From Oceanobacillus luteolus (lineage in GTDB: Bacteria > Bacillota > Bacilli > Bacillales > Amphibacillaceae), in the NCBI RefSeq assembly GCF_023715655.1, contig NZ_JAMBON010000001.1, positions 248,001 to 312,000 of the forward strand: DNA of 64,000 nucleotides, in the 5' to 3' direction. Within the stretch, counting starts at the first letter, position 1; each line of letters begins with the position of its first letter. The notes beneath the pieces were generated by a model. That model searched no databases. It saw nothing but the letters and a program-made list of their open reading frames with translations, and was not told where the DNA came from. Positions 1-7,837 of this stretch are shown here, piece after piece. A program made the translations under genes and the position numbers.

Positions 1-1
1 A

Positions 2-1480
2 GAAAAAGAATTTTTGGCTTATTTACATGAAATCGATGCTTATCGTGAATTAATCACGTTAGCGCATTGGGATCTTCGTACAAAAGTTCCTAAAAAAGGT
101 GTAGAGACTCGATCGCAAGCCATCGGTATACTTTCAGCAAAGGTTCATGAATTGCAAACCTCTGATAGGATGAAACACTTTATCGATGAGCTGAAAAGTA
201 CTGAAACCGATAAGATTACACAAAAGGCAATTGAGGAAAGTGAATTGATTTATGAGCGTAATCATAAAATTCCTCAAGACGAGTATAAGGCCTATGTTAC
301 CTTGCAAAGTCAATCCGAAGCTGCTTGGCAGGAAGCAAGGGAAAAGGCAGACTTCCAGTTATTTCAACCGTATTTAGAAAAGCTTGTTGACTATAATAAG
401 AAATTTTCCAATTATTGGGGCTATAAAGATCATATTTATGATGCGTTATTAAACCAGTATGAACCAGGTGTTACAACTAAAATGTTGGATGATGTATTTC
501 CAGCACTACGCAAGTCGCTTACAGATTTATTGCAAAAAGTGACTGAAAAAAGTACAGACACCAATTCTTCCGTAGTCTTAGGACATTTCCCTAAGAACAA
601 TCAGCGTGAATTTGCTGTACACGTATTAAAGCAAATGGGTTATGATTTTGAAGCAGGAAGACTGGATGATACGATTCACCCTTTTGAAATCACTCTGAAT
701 TTACAGGATGTAAGAATAACAACGAGATATTATGAAAACGACTTTCGTATGGCTGTGTTCGGTATTATCCATGAGGGTGGCCATGCCCTGTATGAACAAA
801 ATATTAATCCAGAGCTTGCCCGGACCCCATTAGCGTCTGGAACATCCATGGGAATCCACGAATCACAATCTTTATTTTGGGAAAATATGATTGGCAGGAG
901 TAGGGATTTTTGGAGAACGAATTATGAAACGTTTAAACAATATGCTCCGGATTTCCTTCAAGCTTTAGAAACAGAACAATTTTATAAAGCAATAAACACG
1001 GTAAGTCCAAGCTTGATACGAATTGAAGCGGATGAAATGACTTATCCACTGCACATCATGATTCGATATGAATTGGAGAAAGCTTTAATAAGTGATGAGA
1101 TCAAGGTGAAAGATTTACCAGAATTGTGGAATAAGAAAATGGTTGAGTATTTAGGGGTAGAGCCTGAAAATGATGGGGAAGGGGTGCTGCAAGATATCCA
1201 TTGGTCAAGCGGGGATTTTGGTTATTTCCCTTCCTATGCATTAGGTTATATGTATGCCGCGCAGTTTAACCATACATTAAGGCAACAGTTAGATGTGGAA
1301 GCGATTGTGCAATCAGGAGATTTCACACCTATCACTACATGGTTAAAAGAACATATTCATCAATACGGTAAAATGAAAAAACCATTGGAACTCTTACAGG
1401 ACATCACAAACGAATCATTAAACCCAGATTATTTAGTGCAATATTTAACAGAGAAATATAGTGAAATATATGGGTTTTAG
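2..1480 (+). CDS. ypwA: M32 family metallocarboxypeptidase, 5' end cut by window
   Basis: Zinc carboxypeptidase that removes C-terminal residues from peptides, probably cytoplasmic since no signal peptide is visible. The M32 signature HEGGH lies about 253 codons into the visible frame, and GIHESQS about 30 residues later supplies the third metal ligand expected in this family. The frame is open to the first bases of the window, so the true start lies upstream and roughly ten residues are missing (the family is usually near 500 aa). It ends in an intact stop just before a repeat element. The family call is firm; the symbol rests on similarity to B. subtilis YpwA. Confidence 0.9.
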   Translation, partial: EKEFLAYLHEIDAYRELITLAHWDLRTKVPKKGVETRSQAIGILSAKVHELQTSDRMKHFIDELKSTETDKITQKAIEESELIYERNHKIPQDEYKAYVTLQSQSEAAWQEAREKADFQLFQPYLEKLVDYNKKFSNYWGYKDHIYDALLNQYEPGVTTKMLDDVFPALRKSLTDLLQKVTEKSTDTNSSVVLGHFPKNNQREFAVHVLKQMGYDFEAGRLDDTIHPFEITLNLQDVRITTRYYENDFRMAVFGIIHEGGHALYEQNINPELARTPLASGTSMGIHESQSLFWENMIGRSRDFWRTNYETFKQYAPDFLQALETEQFYKAINTVSPSLIRIEADEMTYPLHIMIRYELEKALISDEIKVKDLPELWNKKMVEYLGVEPENDGEGVLQDIHWSSGDFGYFPSYALGYMYAAQFNHTLRQQLDVEAIVQSGDFTPITTWLKEHIHQYGKMKKPLELLQDITNESLNPDYLVQYLTEKYSEIYGF

Positions 1481-1539
1481 TTAAATTAATAATACGAAAT
1501 AAATTGACTTTGCCCAAAAAGTCTTTAGAATACTACTTC

Positions 1540-1735
1540 CTGAAGTCCGCAGCCCCGATACACCTTCGCTTTCCGCGGGAGGCTGATGAGCCTCCGACGC
1601 ACAGAACGTGCTAGTGCAGACGTTGCTACAGGTCGTGGCGTTCTTAGTATGCCTCGGGCTATGGCCCTGTGGGGTCTCAACGATGCCTTTCTTCCCGCAG
1701 GAGTCTTCGGTGATCGGGGCTGCTCCGTGGAAAAA
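1540..1735 (+). repeat. Structured dispersed repeat, copy 1
   Basis: A GC-rich island in AT-rich DNA. Its ends are inverted repeats (CAGCCCCGAT at 1550-1559 and ATCGGGGCTG at 1713-1722), followed inward by CACC/GGTG and GCGGGA/TCCCGC pairs. A small hairpin GGAGGCT-GATG-AGCCTCC lies inside. A related copy in opposite orientation is at 43,335-43,445, sharing blocks such as GCCTCCGACG, ACAGGTCGTG and CTTAGT. A 73-codon ORF crosses it (1586-1807), but it has no ribosome site and low-complexity composition, so I treat it as non-coding. Confidence 0.75.
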
Positions 1736-1785
1736 CTAATAAATGGAACATTATCAGTAAAAGATCATAACTATTTAATAAATAA

Positions 1786-1823
1786 CAAAAGGACAGAGAT
1801 CCAATAAGTTCTCTGTCCTTTGA
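1786..1823 (-). terminator. Terminator of the cba oxidase operon
   Basis: Perfect 11-bp stem AAAGGACAGAG (1788-1798) / CTCTGTCCTTT (1811-1821). Read on the minus strand it is followed by TTTTGTTATTT. It lies directly after the oxidase subunit I stop codon. Confidence 0.8.
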
Positions 1824-1829
1824 ATTTTG

Positions 1830-3539
1830 TTAGCTTCCTATTGGCCAGTCGAATGGGGCTGATCCTGGGGGTGCATTTTGGATAACGTCCATAATAGGAA
1901 CTGTATAAGCGAATAAAATTAATACTAAAGTTATCGCAATCCAAAGCTTCCAGTTTTCTGTCCATTTTGGTGTAGGTTCTGCATGATCTTCTTCCTGTGC
2001 GATTGGGAATTCCTGTTCACCTTTAGGCGAGAAGAATATCATCTTAATGAAAATAAAAATCATTAAAAGGATTGCAAAAAATAAAATTGTACCTCCAACA
2101 GCTTGAGCCATTTGATAAGCTCCCCATTCAGCTGCTTGTTCTGTTCCACCATAATCAGAGAAATTTGAACGTCGAGGTGCACCTGCTAATCCTTGAATAT
2201 GCATAGCAGTTGACATGATGGTCATACCGACACCCCAAAGTATTGTCTGATAAATCCCTAGCCGGTTCACAGCATCTGTTAATTTACGCCCTGTTAAATG
2301 GGGGATAAGCCAGTAAGCAATACCAAAGAATGTTAACACTACAGTTGTAGCCGCTGTTAAATGGAAATGGCCTGGTACCCAGATAGTGTTATGAACCATA
2401 GTATTAATCTGGTAAGAAGCATTGATAATTCCTCCAGCTCCACCAGGAATGAATGCAAGCATACCAACAAATGGTGCTAGGAAACGAACATCTTTCCAAG
2501 GAAGATGCTTCAACCAACCAAATAGTCCACCATAGCCTTTCTTACGCCCAGTAATCTCAAAAGTTGCAAACATAGAGAATGCAGTCATCAAACTTGGTAT
2601 AACAACCATGAAAGTTAAAATAACTTGAATAAACTTCCATGTTGAATCCAGTCCAGGTTCAGTCAGTTGGTGATGCAGTCCAACTGGGATAGAGAAGAAC
2701 AAGAATAAGATAAATGAAAATCGTGCTAAACTGTCACTGAAGATCTTTCCACCGATGACCTTAGGAATAATTGCATACCATGCCATGTAGGCGGGTAATA
2801 GCCAGAAATAAACTAATGGGTGACCAAAATACCAGAATAAAGTACGACTTAACAGCACGTTAATTGTATTTTTATAACCTAAAGACCAAGGTATGATTTC
2901 AATTAACATAGAAGTTGCAACGCCAATGGTAGCAATACACCACATGAGCATATTGATAATTACCATGAATGCAAGCAATGGTGATTTCTCATTAGGATGA
3001 GCTTTCTTCCAGAGATAGAATTGCCGGAAGTTTACTGCAGCAGTTACCCAACTTCCTACCACAACGAGAGTAATACCAATGTAAAATAGCGGATGTGCTT
3101 TTAATGGTGCATAAAATGTATAAAGAACATTTGCTTTTCCAATCAAAATGGTAACAGCAGCAATAACTGTTCCAATCAACATGATCCAGAAACCAACCCA
3201 CGCCCAATTTAATTGTTTTTTTGAAAATCCAATTGTTTTTCCCATAAGGGCATTTTGGAATCCAATGATAAAAAAGCTAGTCATAACAAGTGCTAAAATT
3301 ACTCCGTGTACCGTAAGGATCGTATAGTAATTAATTCCCCAAGGTAACTCAAATTCACCAGAACGAGCAAGTACCTGTAATAACCCCATCAAACCACCGA
3401 CGAGCAATGATATCATTGCTACGTACATATAAGACATAATTAGTCTACGTTCTCTCTTTGATAGGCTAAGTTCTACAGTTCCATAGTTATGGAATACTTT
3501 CGATGAAAACTTTTCTACTACATTTGCTGGTGTAGCCAT
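1830..3539 (-). CDS. cbaA: b(o/a)3-type cytochrome c oxidase subunit I
   Basis: Catalytic haem-copper subunit of a ba3-like terminal oxidase in the cytoplasmic membrane. It reduces oxygen to water and pumps protons. The 569-residue protein is strongly hydrophobic with a dozen or more membrane segments. Visible haem-copper ligands include the His in VHGVILALV, GHPLVYFWLLPAY (His and nearby Tyr), the HHQL pair and VPGHFHLT. The start overlaps the subunit II stop by one base (TAATG) and has GGAGGTGG upstream. It is the last gene of a three-gene operon with subunits IIa and II. B-family ba3 oxidases are typically used at low oxygen. The exact cytochrome type is inferred from the family. Confidence 0.88.
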   Translation of the reverse strand: MATPANVVEKFSSKVFHNYGTVELSLSKRERRLIMSYMYVAMISLLVGGLMGLLQVLARSGEFELPWGINYYTILTVHGVILALVMTSFFIIGFQNALMGKTIGFSKKQLNWAWVGFWIMLIGTVIAAVTILIGKANVLYTFYAPLKAHPLFYIGITLVVVGSWVTAAVNFRQFYLWKKAHPNEKSPLLAFMVIINMLMWCIATIGVATSMLIEIIPWSLGYKNTINVLLSRTLFWYFGHPLVYFWLLPAYMAWYAIIPKVIGGKIFSDSLARFSFILFLFFSIPVGLHHQLTEPGLDSTWKFIQVILTFMVVIPSLMTAFSMFATFEITGRKKGYGGLFGWLKHLPWKDVRFLAPFVGMLAFIPGGAGGIINASYQINTMVHNTIWVPGHFHLTAATTVVLTFFGIAYWLIPHLTGRKLTDAVNRLGIYQTILWGVGMTIMSTAMHIQGLAGAPRRSNFSDYGGTEQAAEWGAYQMAQAVGGTILFFAILLMIFIFIKMIFFSPKGEQEFPIAQEEDHAEPTPKWTENWKLWIAITLVLILFAYTVPIMDVIQNAPPGSAPFDWPIGS

Positions 3540-4042
3540 TATTCAACCACCTCCAAAGATCCATACATTAAGTGATGTCCAACCCCACAGTATTCATTGC
3601 ACACTAAGGTGTATTCTCCTGGATTGTTCAACTCTACTTCCATCGTACTCACATAACCAGGTTCAACCATCATATTAATATTTGTTCCTGCAAAATTCAG
3701 GCCGTGGATGACATCTGGTGTCGTTGCTTGGACGAGTACTTTTGATCCAGCTGGGATTTCAATATTTTTTATTGGTGCTCCGGATTCATCGGTACCCAAA
3801 TCATAGTTAAATGCAGAAGCAACGATATTAAGTACATATCTACCTTCATCAACTTTTGTTAAACCCCGGTTCTCAGGTTTAAAAGCGTCATTTGCTTCAA
3901 TGTTTTCGGGATCAATAATTTCTCCGTGGCTTTGAGGATGTGTGCCTAAATAAAAAGCACCGAATCCTAAAATAATTAAAAATACAATTAGTCCTACAAT
4001 CCCTGCACCAAGCCAATATTTCTCATATTTGTGTAGATGCAT
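3539..4042 (-). CDS. cbaB: b(o/a)3-type cytochrome c oxidase subunit II
   Basis: CuA-bearing subunit that takes electrons from cytochrome c. It is 167 aa with one N-terminal membrane anchor (about residues 11-33) and an exported cupredoxin domain. The CuA ligands are visible: His in DVIHGLN, and CNEYCGVGHHLM near the C-terminus (two Cys, His, Met). I use the ATG at 4042 rather than the TTG one codon earlier because AAGGAG lies at suitable spacing. It is short compared with A-family subunit II proteins, as expected for ba3 enzymes. Translation is coupled to subunit I by the one-base overlap. Confidence 0.88.
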   Translation of the reverse strand: MHLHKYEKYWLGAGIVGLIVFLIILGFGAFYLGTHPQSHGEIIDPENIEANDAFKPENRGLTKVDEGRYVLNIVASAFNYDLGTDESGAPIKNIEIPAGSKVLVQATTPDVIHGLNFAGTNINMMVEPGYVSTMEVELNNPGEYTLVCNEYCGVGHHLMYGSLEVVE

Positions 4043-4065
4043 CAATGATCACTCCTTAATTTTCA

Positions 4066-4209
4066 TTATCTTAAAAGGAATAGCATAAGCGCTCCAATCC
4101 AAGTCACCAATAAGATTGCTCCCAAGATAGATACAGATATTAATGTACCTTTAAGGTTTGGTTCGCTTTCTGGATTGGTATTTACATGTTTCTGGTTCTT
4201 AGTAACCAT
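4066..4209 (-). CDS. Small oxidase subunit IIa-like protein, 47 aa
   Basis: A 47-codon gene at the head of the oxidase operon, with the strong ribosome site AGGAGGG seven bases before its ATG. The product has a polar N-terminus (MVTKNQKHVNTNPESEPNLK) and one membrane helix (about residues 21-46) ending in Arg. This position, size and single helix match the subunit IIa of ba3 oxidases (cbaD type), which supplies a helix missing from the short subunit II. It ends 23 bases before subunit II. It is easily missed because of its length. Function is inferred from context. Confidence 0.75.
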   Translation of the reverse strand: MVTKNQKHVNTNPESEPNLKGTLISVSILGAILLVTWIGALMLFLLR

Positions 4210-4545
4210 TGGTTAATCCCTCCTAGAGATTTCTTTACTACTATTTTCATCATACACAAATTGAAAATGGAATTTATGGCTACACATCAGCTTTCACAAT
4301 TTGTTCAATAGTTCTCAAACTCATTGAAATGATGATTTTACTAACTTTTTAGTTATAAAAGTATGTGAATTTTGTATGACAAACAAATATAAATGCTTAC
4401 AAAAATCTTAAAGAGATGATAAAATGGAACTTTTTTTAGAAAAGGGTAAGTATTATGGATTAAGTTATCCTGCTGGTGGAAGAACAGTTGATTAAAGGGT
4501 GAGGTAGTTCTTACAGGAGGATCTTATGAATATACAAACACAAAA
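4210..4545. other. Intergenic region between cba operon and csp terminator
   Basis: AT-rich spacer that must hold the oxidase promoter on the minus strand; I cannot assign its boxes with confidence. On the plus strand two tiny ORFs exist. One is 23 codons at 4424-4495. The other is 20 codons at 4526-4588, with a good AGGAGG site, and runs into the csp terminator. Neither resembles a known protein. Confidence 0.4.
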
Positions 4546-4585
4546 AAAGCAGTATTCATTTAAGAATACTGCTCAAGTTTTTTTA
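4546..4585 (-). terminator. Terminator of the cold-shock gene
   Basis: Perfect 10-bp stem AGCAGTATTC (4548-4557) / GAATACTGCT (4564-4573). It has a run of T on the plus side and A7 on the other, so it can work in both directions. Confidence 0.85.
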
Positions 4586-4783
4586 TAGTTTAGTTACGTT
4601 AGCCGCTTGTGGTCCTCGTTCGCCTTCAACAATTTCAAAGGAAACTTCTTGACCTTCTTCCAAAGATTTGAATCCTTCTTCTTGGATGGCTGAATAGTGA
4701 ACGAATACATCGTTACCTTCTTCCAGCTGGATGAATCCAAAGCCTTTTTCTGCATTGAACCATTTTACTACACCGTTTTGCAT
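4583..4783 (-). CDS. cspD: Cold-shock protein, CspA/CspD family
   Basis: Small RNA- and single-stranded-DNA-binding protein, an RNA chaperone in the cold. The 66-residue product is a single OB-fold cold-shock domain with both RNP motifs visible: KGFGFIQ (RNP1, about residues 13-19) and VFVHYSAI (RNP2-like, about 26-33). Full family length. The gene stands alone, with its own promoter about 170 bases upstream, a long untranslated leader and its own terminator, which is the usual arrangement for csp genes. The choice of the letter D follows B. subtilis gene order near ypgQ and is tentative. Confidence 0.93.
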   Translation of the reverse strand: MQNGVVKWFNAEKGFGFIQLEEGNDVFVHYSAIQEEGFKSLEEGQEVSFEIVEGERGPQAANVTKL

Positions 4784-4944
4784 GTAAACTCCTCCTAAAA
4801 CCTTTCACGATAAAACGTGGTTATAATACAAAGAGAGGACACAAAAACATTAAAATAGACAGCATCTATTGAGAGTAGGATTACTAACACATCCACTTCA
4901 AAGAAGCTGTCTGGTATTTAATGAATCCGTACTTCTGCTTTGTT
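4784..4944 (-). promoter_or_regulatory. Long 5' leader of csp mRNA
   Basis: About 160 untranslated bases between the predicted transcription start and the csp ATG. It contains the inverted pair AGACAGC/GCTGTCT (around 4857-4912), which would fold most of the leader into one large hairpin. Long structured leaders are known to sense temperature in csp mRNAs; that role here is inferred. Confidence 0.5.
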
Positions 4945-4950
4945 GAACCT

Positions 4951-4979
4951 ATAATAACTTATTTAATTAGACTAGTCAA
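4951..4979 (-). promoter_or_regulatory. SigA-type promoter of csp
   Basis: On the minus strand -35 TTGACT (4974-4979), a 17-base spacer, and -10 TATTAT (4951-4956). Confidence 0.7.
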
Positions 4980-5097
4980 GAAATTCACTCAACTTTTTTC
5001 TGAAAGTTGTAAAATATGCAACCTAAATTGAATGTAGTATAATATCCATTATGCATATAGAAGCAAATAAAGTATGATAGAAGGAAGGGGGAAGGTC

Positions 5098-5688
5098 ATG
5101 GACAGAAATAAACAGCTTGACGCCATTCGTTCGTACGCTCATCAGCTATTTCATAATGATCATACTGGTCATGACTACTACCACATGAAGCGGGTGGCTC
5201 ACATGGCAAGAGAGCTTGCAATAGATGAGGAGGGCGATCTCTTCATATGTGAAGCTGCAGGATGGTTGCATGATGTAGGGGATCGAAAGCTGTTTAATGA
5301 CCCTCTGAGAGTTCTAGAAAATATGAATGATTTTTTAAATTCGATTGGTCTCAATGAAGACAGTAAAAGGGAAATTAATCATGTGATATCAACCATTTCC
5401 TTCTCGGGAGGGAAAACTCCGACCACTTTAGCTGGGAAAATCGTTCAAGATGCAGACCGTTTGGATGCAATTGGAGCTATTGGAATTGCAAGGACTTTCC
5501 ATTATGGTGGGGCGAATAACCAACTAATCTACAAGCCAGATGATCCCAACACCTCCATACAGCATTTTTATGATAAACTACTAAAGCTGAAAGAAGGTAT
5601 CCATACAGCCTCTGCAAGAAAGATCGCAGAAGAACGCCATAACTGGCTGTTGGAGTTTTTGGATCAATTTCATAAAGAGTGGATATAA
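5098..5688 (+). CDS. ypgQ: HD-domain metal-dependent phosphohydrolase, YpgQ-like
   Basis: A 196-residue HD superfamily hydrolase. The metal ligands are visible: H in GHDYYHMKRV, the HD pair in GWLHDVGD (about residues 57-64) and a later D in VQDADRLDAIG. B. subtilis YpgQ of this family hydrolyses nucleotide triphosphates in vitro; the natural substrate is not known from sequence. I place the start at the ATG preceded by AAGGGGGAAGG, not at the ATG 24 bases earlier, which lacks a ribosome site. It stands upstream of thyA-dfrA in the same direction, separated by about 60 bases. Confidence 0.82.
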   Translation: MDRNKQLDAIRSYAHQLFHNDHTGHDYYHMKRVAHMARELAIDEEGDLFICEAAGWLHDVGDRKLFNDPLRVLENMNDFLNSIGLNEDSKREINHVISTISFSGGKTPTTLAGKIVQDADRLDAIGAIGIARTFHYGGANNQLIYKPDDPNTSIQHFYDKLLKLKEGIHTASARKIAEERHNWLLEFLDQFHKEWI

Positions 5689-5751
5689 ACTCTACGAAAT
5701 TCAGATGGCAAACAATTCGTGAATACATAAGAAGAAATAGGAGGACGTCAA

Positions 5752-6708
5752 ATGTTACAAGGAGAACAAGCATATCTAGATTTGTGTAAATTAATTCTAG
5801 AAGAAGGACATAAAAAAGAGGACCGGACCGGCACAGGTACATATTCCGTATTTGGTCATCAAATGCGGTTTGATTTAAACGAAGGTTTTCCTTTATTAAC
5901 TACGAAAAAAGTGAATTTCAGGTTAATTGCTTCCGAGTTGCTTTGGTTTATCAAGGGAGATACGAATATCAAATACCTATTGGAAAACAATAATAATATC
6001 TGGAATGAATGGGCTTTTGAAAGATGGGTTGCAAGTGAAGATTATAATGGCCCAGATATGACTGACTTTGGCCTGAGAAGTCTACAAGATGAAGAATTTA
6101 ACATGGAGTATAAAAAGCAGATGGATATTTTTAAGGAAAGAATCCTACATGATGATGCTTTTGCCAAAAAGTATGGAGATTTAGGATTTGTTTACGGAAA
6201 ACAATGGAGAAAGTGGGAAACCAAGACAGGAGAGGCAATCGATCAGTTAAAAAATGTTATTGAATCCATTCGTACGAACCCAGACTCAAGAAGACATATT
6301 GTTTCTGCATGGAATCCCGAAGATATTCCTTTTATGGCACTTCCGCCTTGTCATACATTATTCCAGTTCTATGTAGCGGATGGCAAGCTTTCCTGCCAAT
6401 TATATCAGCGGAGTGGAGATGTTTTCTTAGGAGTTCCATTTAATATTGCCAGCTATGCTTTATTAACTCATTTGATTGCACATGAATGTGGACTAGAAGT
6501 AGGTGAATTTGTACATACAATCGGAGACGCACATATCTACTCCAACCATGTCGAACAAGTCAAAACTCAGTTGAAGCGAGAAACTCGCCCACTACCGAAA
6601 CTTAAGTTGAAATCAGACAAGCAGTCTGTATTTGACTTTGAGTTGTCGGACTTTGAACTTGTTGATTACAATCCACATCCAGCAATTAAAGCACCTATCG
6701 CCGTTTAA
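5752..6708 (+). CDS. thyA: Thymidylate synthase
   Basis: Makes dTMP from dUMP using methylene-tetrahydrofolate as carbon donor and reductant. The 318-residue protein is the long ThyA form. The catalytic cysteine is in [10 protein letters not shown] (about residue 200), followed by the dUMP-binding [20 protein letters not shown] motif. The ribosome site is AGGAGG. It is followed after 13 bases by dihydrofolate reductase, which regenerates the folate oxidised by this enzyme, so the pair forms a functional operon. Confidence 0.96.
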   Translation: MLQGEQAYLDLCKLILEEGHKKEDRTGTGTYSVFGHQMRFDLNEGFPLLTTKKVNFRLIASELLWFIKGDTNIKYLLENNNNIWNEWAFERWVASEDYNGPDMTDFGLRSLQDEEFNMEYKKQMDIFKERILHDDAFAKKYGDLGFVYGKQWRKWETKTGEAIDQLKNVIESIRTNPDSRRHIVSAWNPEDIPFMALPPCHTLFQFYVADGKLSCQLYQRSGDVFLGVPFNIASYALLTHLIAHECGLEVGEFVHTIGDAHIYSNHVEQVKTQLKRETRPLPKLKLKSDKQSVFDFELSDFELVDYNPHPAIKAPIAV

Positions 6709-6721
6709 AAGGAGGACCAAG

Positions 6722-7219
6722 ATGATATCATTACTTGTTGCAATGGACCGGAATCACGTGATTGGATCGCAAAATGATCTGCCATGGCATTTGCCGGATG
6801 ATTTACGTTACTTTAAAGAAAAAACAACAGGAAATACGATGATTATGGGAAGAAAAACTTTTGATTCCATTGGCCGTGTATTACCAAACCGAAGAAATGT
6901 AGTAATTACTCGTAGCAACAACCCTGATTTACCGGATGGGGTGGAAGTTATCCATAATTTAGAGACCCTTAAAGAATGGAATGATAACAATTCTGCGGAG
7001 GAGTTTTTCGTAATTGGTGGCGGAGAAATTTTTAAGCAAGTTCTTCCTTTTGCCGATCGTATGTACATTACTTGGATTGACGAGGAGTTTGAAGGAGATA
7101 CTTTCTTCCCAGAGTTTTCACTTCATGAGTGGGAATTAACTTCTAAAACGAAAGGAAAGAAAGACGAAAAAAATCCGTACGATTATTATTACCTGGTATA
7201 TGATAGAAAAAAAGCGTGA
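6722..7219 (+). CDS. dfrA: Dihydrofolate reductase
   Basis: NADPH-dependent reduction of dihydrofolate; target of trimethoprim. 165 residues, normal for the family. Visible motifs are MISLLVAMDRNHVIG, the substrate-loop LPWHLPDDLRYF (with the catalytic Asp) and GRKTFDSIG, plus the later cofactor-binding GGGEIFKQ. The start is the ATG at 6722 after AAAGGAGG. The frame extends upstream into thyA without a usable start, so the longer version is wrong. It lies in one transcription unit with thyA. Confidence 0.95.
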   Translation: MISLLVAMDRNHVIGSQNDLPWHLPDDLRYFKEKTTGNTMIMGRKTFDSIGRVLPNRRNVVITRSNNPDLPDGVEVIHNLETLKEWNDNNSAEEFFVIGGGEIFKQVLPFADRMYITWIDEEFEGDTFFPEFSLHEWELTSKTKGKKDEKNPYDYYYLVYDRKKA

Positions 7220-7229
7220 GGAGTAGTAC

Positions 7230-7258
7230 TTGTACACTTTGTTTTGTTGCTATATACT
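7230..7258 (+). promoter_or_regulatory. Promoter of tatA genes
   Basis: -35 TTGTAC (7230-7235), 17-base spacer, -10 TATACT (7253-7258). The resulting leader of about 30 bases ends at the TTG start of the first tatA. Confidence 0.65.
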
Positions 7259-7296
7259 AGAATTAGCATCAAGACATAATAATGGAGTTGATAGAT

Positions 7297-7503
7297 TTGC
7301 TTGCAAACATAGGTTTTCCCGGACTGATTCTGATTCTTATCGTTGCTCTTATTGTATTCGGGCCTAGTAAACTTCCTGAAATTGGTAGAGCAGCTGGAGA
7401 TACATTACGTGAATTCAAGAAGTCAGCTAGAGATTTAACAAGTGATGTTACAAAAGAAGTAGATGAAGTCAAGTCACTCGTTAAGGAAGACAATACCAAA
7501 TAA
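7297..7503 (+). CDS. tatA: Twin-arginine translocase subunit TatA (first copy)
   Basis: Pore-forming subunit of the Tat system, which exports folded proteins. 68 aa: one membrane helix at the N-terminus ([13 protein letters not shown]), the FGP hinge, an amphipathic helix starting [10 protein letters not shown] and an acidic tail. I choose the TTG at 7297. It has GGAG upstream and gives MLANIGFPG, matching the known start of TatA proteins, whereas the ATG 15 bases earlier has no ribosome site. A second tatA follows after 16 bases. Confidence 0.9.
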   Translation: MLANIGFPGLILILIVALIVFGPSKLPEIGRAAGDTLREFKKSARDLTSDVTKEVDEVKSLVKEDNTK

Positions 7504-7519
7504 AACGGGGTGATGAAAG

Positions 7520-7687
7520 ATGTTAAGTAATATTGGAATTCCAGGGTTGATATTGATTGTTATTGTTGCCCTCATCGTTTTTGGTCCAAATAAACTGCCG
7601 GAAATCGGTAAAGCATTTGGCCATTCTTTGAAAGAGTTCAAAAATGCAACTAAAGGCCTCACAAGTAATGAGGAAAAAACAAAATAA
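7520..7687 (+). CDS. tatA: Twin-arginine translocase subunit TatA (second copy, 55 aa)
   Basis: A second, shorter TatA directly after the first, beginning [22 protein letters not shown], with [10 protein letters not shown] after the helix and a short lysine-rich tail. It has GGGGTGATGAAAG upstream of the ATG. The two copies are clearly related in the first 45 residues and differ in tail length, so they look like a tandem duplication. Both retain the FGP hinge and the PEIG motif, so both should be functional. Bacillaceae commonly have more than one TatA, but two side by side is less usual. Confidence 0.88.
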   Translation: MLSNIGIPGLILIVIVALIVFGPNKLPEIGKAFGHSLKEFKNATKGLTSNEEKTK

Positions 7688-7771
7688 AATATTGTTTAAA
7701 GACAGGGGAAAATTCCTTGTTCTACCTTTCTTGATTTCGAGAGAAGGACATAATAAATAGAATAGATAAAT

Positions 7772-7817
7772 GAAGATGTAAGTTTTATTTTATCTTACAT
7801 CTTCTTTTGTGTTTTTT
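7772..7817 (+). terminator. Terminator between tatA pair and tatC
   Basis: Perfect 11-bp stem GAAGATGTAAG (7772-7782) / CTTACATCTTC (7794-7804), then TTTTGTGTTTTTT. It ends about 20 bases before the tatC start, so tatC expression depends on read-through unless a promoter lies inside the spacer. Confidence 0.85.
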
Positions 7818-7837
7818 ACATTAGAGGAGTGTCACTT

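Noticed and set aside
1586-1807. 73-codon ORF across the repeat element
   Set aside because: No ribosome site, amino-acid composition typical of translated GC-rich repeat, and the frame runs into the cba terminator. The DNA is explained by the structured repeat.
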